Below are positions 1-4,720 of a stretch of DNA of 9,231 nt, one piece after another. Source of the DNA: Clostridiales bacterium (GTDB lineage: Bacteria > Bacillota > Clostridia > Christensenellales > Aristaeellaceae); NCBI GenBank assembly GCA_004555535.1, contig SFHU01000113.1, positions 1 through 9,231 on the forward strand, in the 5' to 3' direction. A model generated the notes under the pieces. The model ran no database searches. It saw nothing but the letters and a program-made list of their open reading frames with translations, and was not told the DNA's origin. The translations under genes were made by a program, and so were the position numbers. Numbering within the stretch: the stretch's first letter is position 1; every line of letters begins with the position of its first letter.

Positions 1-915
1 CACGGCGGCGGAGATCGTCTCCGGAATCTTCCAGTTGGCCAGCGCCCAGCCGAACGGGCCGGAGCAGGCGATGATGATCATGATGACGGCGCTGGTCTTG
101 GCCGAGCCGAGCATCGTCTGATACAGCTTTTTGGGCGTCAGGTCGCGGTAGACGAACGCGGAGACGATCAGCGCATAGATGACCGCAACGGCGGCGGCCT
201 CAGACGGCGTGAAGTAGCCGGAGAAGATGCCGCCCAGGATGATGCAGGGCATCAGGATGCCGGGAATCGCCTTGACGAAGGTCTTTACGACGTTTTGGAG
301 CGAGAAGGACGCGCCCTTGGGATAGTTGTGCCTGTACGCCTGGAAGAGGGAAATCGCGATGAGCACAGCGCCCATCAGCGCGCCCGGCAGGAAGCCGGCC
401 TTGAACAGGCGATTGACGCTCTCCTCCGCGATGACCGCGTAGAGCACCATCGGAACGGACGGCGGGATGACGACGCCGATCGTGCCGGCCGCGGCGACGA
501 GGGCGGCGGCGGAATCCTCGCGGTAGCCGCGCTTCTTGAGCTCCGGGACGAGCGTCGCGCCGACGGCGGCAGTGGTCGCCGCGCCGGAGCCGGAGATCGC
601 GGCGAAGAACATGCCGGCGAGCACGGAGACGACCGACAGGCCGCCCTTGATCATGCCCAGCAGGCTTTCGCAGAACTCGACGAGCACCTTGGAGATCTTG
701 CCGCCCGCAAGCAGGTCGCCGGCAAAGATGAAGAAGGGCACAGCGATCAGCGAGAAGGAATCGCAGCTGGCGAACATGCGCTGCACGACGATCATCATCT
801 TCGCGCTGCCATAGCCGGAAAACATGGTGACGGCCGCTGCGGAGCAGATGGAAAAGCCGACGGGGACGCCAATGACCAGCAGCGCGATGAACATGCCGAA
901 AAGAATGATTGCCAT
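1..915 (-). CDS. dctM: TRAP transporter large permease DctM (C-terminus off the left edge)
   Basis: This is the large membrane subunit of a tripartite ATP-independent periplasmic (TRAP) transporter, the subunit that carries solute across the membrane using an ion gradient. The frame is open from ATG at 915 to base 1, giving 305 codons; the family is usually about 425-430 aa, so roughly the last 120 residues lie outside. The protein begins MAIILFGMFIALLVIGVPVG and is hydrophobic throughout. Family hallmarks are present: an SGSG stretch near residues 108-111 followed by an alanine/threonine-rich segment, and GVVIPPSVPMV at about 147-157. Its ATG overlaps the dctQ stop by one base (TAATG), so the two are probably translationally coupled. 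The order dctP-dctQ-dctM is the standard one for separate-subunit TRAP systems. Identification as DctM is secure; the substrate is not readable from this subunit. Confidence 0.96.
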   Translation of the reverse strand, partial: MAIILFGMFIALLVIGVPVGFSICSAAAVTMFSGYGSAKMMIVVQRMFASCDSFSLIAVPFFIFAGDLLAGGKISKVLVEFCESLLGMIKGGLSVVSVLAGMFFAAISGSGAATTAAVGATLVPELKKRGYREDSAAALVAAAGTIGVVIPPSVPMVLYAVIAEESVNRLFKAGFLPGALMGAVLIAISLFQAYRHNYPKGASFSLQNVVKTFVKAIPGILMPCIILGGIFSGYFTPSEAAAVAVIYALIVSAFVYRDLTPKKLYQTMLGSAKTSAVIMIIIACSGPFGWALANWKIPETISAAV

Positions 916-1403
916 TACGCCTTGACCTCCTTCGTCGCCTCTTCAACCGCCATCAGCAGCGAATGCACCATCAGAATGACCATGCTGATGGGCACGCAGA
1001 GGTAAATATACTTCATCTTGATGGGCAGGGTCGTGGCGGTCTTGTTGAGCTTCATGCAGTAGGTACAGCTGAAATAGAGAAGCACCGTGAAGAGCACAAA
1101 GCAGATGACATGCACGGCGACGCGCAGGATCTTCGAAAGTCGCGGCGGCACCGCGTCCTGCACGATGGTCACGGAGATGTGACCGCTGTGGCGATAGACG
1201 ACGGAAGCGCCAAGGAAGGTCGACCAGATCAGCAGATAGCGCGTAACCTCGTCGGACCAGGTCAGCGCCGTGAACCAGGTGCGGCAGATGATCTGCGCGC
1301 CCGTGATGATCACCATCAGGCCCAGCATGACGACGATCAGCACACTGCACAGCTTGTCAAGCGCATCACTGACGGGAGTGAGTATGTTCTTGAGTGTTTT
1401 CAT
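915..1403 (-). CDS. dctQ: TRAP transporter small permease DctQ
   Basis: This is the small four-helix membrane subunit of the TRAP transporter, which pairs with DctM and helps dock the loaded binding protein. The 162-aa product has four hydrophobic segments, roughly at residues 18-40, 53-71, 92-115 and 131-152. The conserved DctQ pattern WSDEVTRYLLIWSTFLGA lies at the start of the second segment, with the charged WSDE just ahead of it and a GHISV motif after it. Length is typical for the family. The start ATG at 1403 has an AAGGAC Shine-Dalgarno site about 7 bases upstream. The stop overlaps the dctM start by one base. An 88-base gap containing a hairpin with a T-run separates it from dctP, so its expression probably depends on read-through from the dctP promoter. 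Confidence 0.95.
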   Translation of the reverse strand: MKTLKNILTPVSDALDKLCSVLIVVMLGLMVIITGAQIICRTWFTALTWSDEVTRYLLIWSTFLGASVVYRHSGHISVTIVQDAVPPRLSKILRVAVHVICFVLFTVLLYFSCTYCMKLNKTATTLPIKMKYIYLCVPISMVILMVHSLLMAVEEATKEVKA

Positions 1404-1444
1404 AGCGGTTGTCCTTTACACAGTAGCTGGTGGAAGGGAGCGTG

Positions 1445-1478
1445 AAAAAGAGACGGCGCTCCGCAGCGGGAGCGCCGT
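1445..1478 (-). terminator. Intra-operon hairpin with T-run between dctP and dctQ
   Basis: A perfect 10-bp inverted repeat has arms ACGGCGCTCC at 1453-1462 and GGAGCGCCGT at 1469-1478, with a 6-base loop. Read on the minus strand it is followed by CTCTTTTTC (T-run at 1445-1449). It begins 14 bases past the dctP stop and ends 50 bases ahead of the dctQ start. It looks like a partial intrinsic terminator that lowers dctQM transcription relative to dctP, or a 3' stabiliser of a short dctP mRNA. No promoter for dctQ is evident between it and dctQ. Confidence 0.8.
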
Positions 1479-1491
1479 TTGTGATGCCTGA

Positions 1492-2466
1492 TTACTCAGC
1501 CAGCGCAGCGTTGATGCGGGCGATATAGTCAGCATACTGCGGATAGGCCTCGTACACCGGCTGAACAGCCTCGCGGAAGGAATCGACGTCCGGCTCCTCG
1601 ACGACCTCGACGCCGTTGCTCTTGATCGTCTCGAGCTGGCCAGCCTCCTGATCGGCCACCCAGGCGCGCTCATACTCGGCGGCCTCCTGCGCAGCCTCCA
1701 CGAAGATCTGCTGCGTAGCCTCGTCAAGCTCATTGAACTTGTCAAGGCTCATGGTGATGATCGCGGTCGCGTAGCTGTGGCGATCCAGCGTGACGTACTT
1801 CTGGCCGTAGTCCCACAGGCCGTAGGAGTAGATGACGTTGATCGGGTTCTCCTCGCCTTCAATGGTGCCCTGCTGCATGGCGGTCAGCGCCTCAGACCAG
1901 GCCATCGGCACGGCATTGACGCTAAGCGCCTTGAAGGTGGCGGTGTAGACCTCGTTCTCCATGACGCGCAGCTTGAGGCCGGCCAGATCGGCGGCGCTGG
2001 TCACCGGGCGCACGGAGTTGGTCACATTGCGGAAGCCGCGCTCGGCGTAGGCCAGGCCCTTGAGGCCCGCGTCCTCGAGCGTGGCAAGGAGCTCCTTGCC
2101 GATCTCGCCGTCGAGCACCTTGTAGGCCTCCTCGTTGCTGGCGAAGAGGAACGGCATGTCGAGCACGCCCATATCCTCGGAGAAGTTGACGAACGGGCCG
2201 CTGGTGATGATGCCCATGTCGAGCATGCCCATGGACATGGAGTCGAGCATTTCGCTCTCGCCGCCCAGCGTGCCGTTGGGATAGATCTCGATCTTGTATT
2301 CGCCGTTGGTGCGCTCCGCAACCAGCTCAGCGAACTTCTCTGCCGCGACCTGGAAGGAATCCTGCTCGTTGACGGTGGTACCCAGCTGCAGAACGGTCTC
2401 CGCCATCGCAGAAGCGGACACGCACAGCGCCAGGATCAGCACGAGCATCACAGTGAGTTTCTTCAT
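1492..2466 (-). CDS. dctP: TRAP transporter extracellular solute-binding protein DctP
   Basis: This is the extracytoplasmic binding protein of the TRAP system, which captures the solute and delivers it to DctQM. The start is placed at ATG 2466 because GGAGG lies 9 bases upstream and the protein then opens with a signal peptide, MKKLTVMLVLILALCVSASA, with likely signal peptidase I cleavage after AMA at residue 22. A longer open frame to 2544 has no RBS and adds a charged N-terminus ahead of the signal. The product is 324 aa, normal for the family. Conserved features are IYPNGTLGG (61-69), the LKLRVM segment with Arg167, which in characterised family members pairs with the substrate carboxylate, and the GTIEGEENP motif at 200-208. 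There is no lipobox: Cys15 is preceded by Leu. The substrate is probably an organic or sugar acid, by family knowledge only. Confidence 0.95.
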   Translation of the reverse strand: MKKLTVMLVLILALCVSASAMAETVLQLGTTVNEQDSFQVAAEKFAELVAERTNGEYKIEIYPNGTLGGESEMLDSMSMGMLDMGIITSGPFVNFSEDMGVLDMPFLFASNEEAYKVLDGEIGKELLATLEDAGLKGLAYAERGFRNVTNSVRPVTSAADLAGLKLRVMENEVYTATFKALSVNAVPMAWSEALTAMQQGTIEGEENPINVIYSYGLWDYGQKYVTLDRHSYATAIITMSLDKFNELDEATQQIFVEAAQEAAEYERAWVADQEAGQLETIKSNGVEVVEEPDVDSFREAVQPVYEAYPQYADYIARINAALAE

Positions 2467-2491
2467 TTTCTTTTTCCTCCGTTTGCTGGAT

Positions 2492-2510
2492 CGCTGCCTC
2501 GGGGGCAGCG
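2492..2510 (-). promoter_or_regulatory. Leader hairpin in the dctP 5' UTR
   Basis: A 7-bp perfect inverted repeat (CGCTGCC / GGCAGCG) with a 5-base loop lies in the predicted dctP leader, between the promoter and the Shine-Dalgarno site. No T-run follows it, so it is not a terminator. It may stabilise the 5' end of the mRNA or act as a binding site; no known riboswitch is recognisable. Confidence 0.5.
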
Positions 2511-2526
2511 TCGATGCATGTTCAAC

Positions 2527-2554
2527 ATTGTACTCCATTTGCATTTTTTGTCAA
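2527..2554 (-). promoter_or_regulatory. Sigma-A promoter for dctPQM
   Basis: On the minus strand a perfect -35 TTGACA (2554-2549) and a -10 TACAAT (2532-2527) are separated by 16 bases. Transcription would start near 2520, giving a leader of about 54 bases before the dctP ATG. This is the only consensus promoter seen upstream of the TRAP genes. Confidence 0.85.
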
Positions 2555-2556
2555 TG

Positions 2557-2579
2557 TTTTTCACCGGTCAAGTGAAAAA
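2557..2579. promoter_or_regulatory. Inverted repeat upstream of the dctP -35 box, candidate operator
   Basis: The arms TTTTTCAC (2557-2564) and GTGAAAAA (2572-2579) are perfect reverse complements separated by 7 bases. The repeat ends two bases from the -35 element of the dctP promoter, a usual place for an activator site or an upstream repressor site. No regulator gene is adjacent, so the binding protein is unknown. Confidence 0.5.
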
Positions 2580-2650
2580 CCTTCATCAATCGGAGCCGAT
2601 CGACAAATGATTTGACGGCATGCGCATGAAACGTTCGGCTGTGCGCCGCC

Positions 2651-2664
2651 GGCGCTGCAGCGCC
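2651..2664. repeat. 14-bp perfect palindrome
   Basis: GGCGCTGCAGCGCC is identical to its own reverse complement. It has no loop and no T-run, so it is not a normal terminator. It lies about 100 bases upstream of the dctP promoter. In a GC-rich genome it may be incidental. Confidence 0.4.
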
Positions 2665-2758
2665 CAATCCTTACCAGAGCCGCTGAGCGCATAAACTCCC
2701 CGCGCGATTCCATACTAGGAATGCCGAAGGAAAGATTGATGAGAAGGAGGCAGCATTC

Positions 2759-2797
2759 GTGCGAGCAACCGGAATTGTGCGACGCATCGACGATTGA
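2759..2797 (+). pseudogene. 5' stub of an AbrB/SpoVT-family transition-state regulator
   Basis: A GTG codon at 2759 lies 8 bases after a strong AAGGAGG (2744-2750) and opens a frame reading (M)RATGIVRRIDD followed at once by TGA (2795-2797). This matches the N-terminus of AbrB and SpoVT proteins, commonly M-K/R-ATGIVRRIDDLGRVVIPKEIR, up to but not including the Leu-Gly-Arg of the first DNA-binding strand. None of the remaining SpoVT-like sequence follows in any frame nearby. A 12-residue chance match exactly behind a good RBS is very unlikely, so I read this as the decayed or rearranged 5' end of such a gene. A reused leader peptide is a less likely alternative. Which AbrB paralogue it came from cannot be decided. 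Confidence 0.72.
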
Positions 2798-2901
2798 GAT
2801 ATAATAGGAGCAAGTCGGAAGGGCTACAAAAAACGGGGATTCTGCCGGTTTCAACCATGCCGCAGCCCCGAAAGCGGCCTGCTGCTTTGTGGAAAAGGCG
2901 C

Positions 2902-2929
2902 TTGCGGCGCCGGGAAAACGTGGTATACT
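2902..2929 (+). promoter_or_regulatory. Extended -10 promoter for the small gene at 2981
   Basis: TATACT at 2924-2929 is preceded by TGG, giving an extended -10 element, and a weak -35 TTGCGG lies 16 bases upstream at 2902-2907. The start of transcription would fall near 2936, about 45 bases before the ATG at 2981. Confidence 0.6.
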
Positions 2930-2980
2930 GAAGAAAAGACGTTTGGTGAAAGGATACGACAGAGGTCAGGGGGAGCAGCC

Positions 2981-3187
2981 ATGTTCAGAAAGAGATTGTC
3001 GCTCAGCTATGACCCCACCGCACAGAAGCCCGTCATCCGGTGCAGCATCTGCACCGGCGAGCAGGCGGCGGGCTTTCAGGACCTGCGCACGGGCGAATTC
3101 AGGGAGTATATGCTGATCCGCAGCGAGCGGGACATGCAGGACTTCGCGAAGGCCTGCGGCGTCCCGCGGGTGGAGAAAATCTACTGA
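2981..3187 (+). CDS. Conserved small protein of unknown function (68 aa)
   Basis: The gene begins at ATG 2981, 8 bases after a GGGGGAG Shine-Dalgarno site, and encodes 68 aa with no signal peptide or membrane segment, so it is probably cytoplasmic. From memory, the pattern RLSLSYDPTAQKPVIRCSIC, then TGEQAAGF, DLRTGEF, MLIRSERDM and a C-terminal EKIY resembles a short conserved protein found widely in Clostridia, sometimes labelled aspartate dehydrogenase without visible basis; at this length it cannot be that enzyme. A CSIC motif (C-x-x-C) near residues 21-24 could bind a metal or act in redox chemistry, but only one CxxC pair is present. It has its own promoter and is separated from the downstream PIG-L gene by 169 bases with another promoter. 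Function is not known to me. Confidence 0.85.
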   Translation: MFRKRLSLSYDPTAQKPVIRCSICTGEQAAGFQDLRTGEFREYMLIRSERDMQDFAKACGVPRVEKIY

Positions 3188-3201
3188 GGCAGTTTTTTCC
3201 A

Positions 3202-3230
3202 TTTACATATTGTGCGCGTGACAGTATAAT
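3202..3230 (+). promoter_or_regulatory. Sigma-A promoter for the secreted PIG-L deacetylase
   Basis: TTTACA (3202-3207) and a perfect TATAAT (3225-3230) are separated by exactly 17 bases. Transcription would start near 3237 and leave a leader of about 120 bases before ATG 3357. The leader opens with a 7-bp hairpin (CTGTCGG / CCGGCAG, one G-U pair) closed by a GAAA tetraloop at 3235-3252; no T-run follows. Confidence 0.85.
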
Positions 3231-3356
3231 CTGCCTGTCGGGAAACCGGCAGAATGGATGGAGAAAAGCGCGCCAAAGCGCCGGGTTCCGTCAGAAAAAG
3301 CGGGCGGAGCACCCAAAAGCTGCCTGAAAGAGAAACACAAGAAACGGAGAAAAGCC

Positions 3357-4535
3357 ATGAAACGCATTGCCCTTTTGCTGCTTTTCACGCTGCTGCTCAC
3401 GGCGGCGGACGGCCTTTGCCAGGAGGCGGAGGAGATCACGGCGCTGTGCACGTTCCGCGGCAGCGAGGAAGCCCGGCTCAAATGCATGACGGACGGGAAA
3501 TACACCTCGACCTGGTCGTCCCCGGGCGGACGCAGCGCGACCCTGCGCATCGAGTCCGAGACGCCCATCGGGAGCATCTATATCCAGTTCTACGATACCG
3601 CCTGCGCGTTTGACGTGCAGGTGAGGGATGCGCAGGGGACGTGGCAGAAGGCCGCCGGCTGCGACACGGACTTCCTGACCGGCTATGCCGTGCTGAGCGA
3701 GCCGGCAAGCGAGGTGCGCATCGTGCCGCAGGGGACGTGGGGACGGCTGGTCATCGCCGAGATCCACGTCTTTGGCGTGGGCGAGGCGCCCAACTGGGTG
3801 CAGCGCTGGGCGCCGCCGCTTGAAAAGGCGGATCTGCTCGTGCTTTCCGGCCATCCGGACGACGAGGTGCTCTTCATGGGCGGTACGATTCCCTACTATG
3901 CCGGGGAGCGGCAGATGGACGTGCAGGTGGCCTATCTCGTTCCCGCGACGCCCTATCGCAAGCTCGAGCTGCTCGACGGCCTCTGGCTGTGCGGCGTGCG
4001 GCATTATCCCGACCTGGGGCCGTTCGGCGATCAGTACAGCCTCAGCCTCAGCGGGCTCTACGGCAAGAGCGGCTGGAGCCGGGACAAGGTGCAGCGCTAT
4101 GTTGTCGGGCTCTACCGGCGCTACCGGCCGGAGGTGGTCGTGACGCACGACGTGAACGGCGAATACGGCCATGCCGTCCACCGCGCGGCAGCCGATGCCG
4201 CGCAGACCTGCGTCGCACTGGCGGCGGATCCGGCGGTTCAGGACAGACGGCTGGCGGAGACGGAGCCCTGGCAGATTCAAAAGCTCTACCTGCATCTGTA
4301 TGAGCAGGGGAGGCTGCGCATGGACTGGCGCCAGCCGCTGGCGGCCTTTGACGGCAGGACAGCTTTGGAAATGGCCGAGGCGGCGTTTGCCTGCCATATC
4401 TCCCAGCAGGACACCGAGTACAGGGTCGAGGACTTCGGTCCCTATGACAACGCGGTGTTCGGTTTGGCATTCTCCATGGTCGGCGAGGACGAGGAAAAGG
4501 ACGATTTCTTCGAGCATATCGGTGATGCCCGGTGA
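3357..4535 (+). CDS. Secreted PIG-L/LmbE-family deacetylase with N-terminal beta-rich domain
   Basis: This is a probable zinc-dependent deacetylase of the PIG-L/LmbE family, whose known members remove acetyl groups from N-acetylglucosamine-containing substrates. The start is ATG 3357: GGAG lies about 10 bases upstream and the protein opens with a signal peptide, MKRIALLLLFTLLLTAADG, so it acts outside the membrane. A frame extension to ATG 3258 lacks an RBS and buries the signal. Of 392 aa, about 28-142 are beta-rich and end in a segment like F5/8-type or NedA-like C domains (SIYIQFYD, RLVIAEIHVFG). The catalytic domain follows: HPDDE at 166-170 in LSGHPDDEVLFMGG, and THDVNGEYGHAVHR with His264, His272 and His275 as likely metal and active-site residues. 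The C-terminus lacks an anchor. The substrate could be peptidoglycan, another envelope glycan or a dietary or host glycan. Confidence 0.9.
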   Translation: MKRIALLLLFTLLLTAADGLCQEAEEITALCTFRGSEEARLKCMTDGKYTSTWSSPGGRSATLRIESETPIGSIYIQFYDTACAFDVQVRDAQGTWQKAAGCDTDFLTGYAVLSEPASEVRIVPQGTWGRLVIAEIHVFGVGEAPNWVQRWAPPLEKADLLVLSGHPDDEVLFMGGTIPYYAGERQMDVQVAYLVPATPYRKLELLDGLWLCGVRHYPDLGPFGDQYSLSLSGLYGKSGWSRDKVQRYVVGLYRRYRPEVVVTHDVNGEYGHAVHRAAADAAQTCVALAADPAVQDRRLAETEPWQIQKLYLHLYEQGRLRMDWRQPLAAFDGRTALEMAEAAFACHISQQDTEYRVEDFGPYDNAVFGLAFSMVGEDEEKDDFFEHIGDAR

Positions 4536-4570
4536 GAGCTGAGGCGGGTCAGTCATAGAGAGAAAGAAAT

Positions 4571-4625
4571 ATTGACCAGGTGGTCGGAATGCGCTATCAT
4601 AAGCAGACCACCTGGTCAATTTTTT
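4571..4625 (+). terminator. Long inverted repeat with T-run after the PIG-L gene
   Basis: A perfect 15-bp inverted repeat has arms ATTGACCAGGTGGTC (4571-4585) and GACCACCTGGTCAAT (4606-4620) around a 20-base loop, followed by a run of T to 4625. It starts 35 bases past the PIG-L stop, so it can terminate that transcript. The loop is unusually large. Each arm contains the near-palindrome GACCA-2-TGGTC, which looks more like a dimeric regulator half-site pair than ordinary terminator sequence. The minus-strand side has only a broken T-run, so it would be a poor terminator for the opposing gene. Confidence 0.7.
4572..4600 (+). promoter_or_regulatory. Promoter nested in the inverted repeat, flanked by two operator-like sites
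   Basis: TTGACC (4572-4577) and TATCAT (4595-4600) each match consensus at five of six bases and are spaced by exactly 17. The -35 lies inside the left operator-like site GACCAGGTGGTC (4574-4585); the right site GACCACCTGGTC (4606-4617) covers the expected start of transcription. A repressor bound at both would block the promoter. No coding sequence follows before the terminator at 4662-4700. Confidence 0.55.
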
Positions 4626-4700
4626 GCGGCGACACGCCGCGAAGAGAACGGCCTGTCGAAAGCCCGCCGCAGGAAAGCTCCCTGCGGCGGGCGTATTTTT
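4607..4700 (+). ncRNA. Candidate small non-coding RNA, about 95 nt
   Basis: If the promoter at 4572-4600 is active, the transcript starts near 4607 and ends at the strong terminator ending at 4700. It contains no ATG-initiated frame. It would fold into a 6-bp hairpin (GCGGCG / CGCCGC, three-base loop, 4626-4640), a short single-stranded linker and the 12-bp terminator stem. Because transcription begins inside the 15-bp inverted repeat, this RNA lacks the left arm and would escape the first terminator. It matches no RNA family I recognise. The alternative is that the region is just two terminators in tandem. Confidence 0.35.
4662..4700 (+). terminator. Strong intrinsic terminator
   Basis: A perfect 12-bp stem has arms GCCCGCCGCAGG (4662-4673) and CCTGCGGCGGGC (4681-4692) with a 7-base loop, followed by GTATTTTT. 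On the plus strand this is a textbook terminator. On the minus strand only TTTC follows, so it may act weakly for the ATP-grasp gene, whose stop is 28 bases away; that gene has no better terminator. Confidence 0.85.
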
Positions 4701-4720
4701 GGGAAATGACCGGTGAAGCA

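Larger units (their letters stand above)
2580..2980. other. Largely non-coding stretch between divergent dctP and the small plus-strand gene
   Basis: No convincing full-length gene is visible on either strand in these roughly 400 bases. It contains a 14-bp perfect palindrome (2651-2664), an AbrB/SpoVT-like gene stub behind a perfect RBS (2744-2797), one arm of a 14-bp inverted repeat (2839-2852) whose partner lies at 3242-3255, and an extended -10 promoter (2902-2929) for the gene at 2981. A TATAAT at 2800-2805 has only a poor -35 partner. Confidence 0.6.

Noticed and set aside
200..946. Minus-strand 248-codon frame, very Arg/His rich
   Set aside because: It is a shifted shadow of dctM; the true frame, MAIILFGMF from 915, carries clear DctM motifs.
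2775..2805. Promoter-like TTGTGC with TATAAT at 2800-2805
   Set aside because: Spacing is 19 and the -35 is weak; the promoter at 2902-2929 explains the downstream gene better.
2561..2854. Minus-strand 97-codon frame upstream of dctP
   Set aside because: No RBS or domain pattern; it overlaps the dctP promoter and lies antisense to the AbrB-like stub.
3173..3197. Possible terminator after the 68-aa gene (ACTG-AGG-CAGT then six T)
   Set aside because: The stem is only 4 bp; the T-run is suggestive but too little structure is present to call it.
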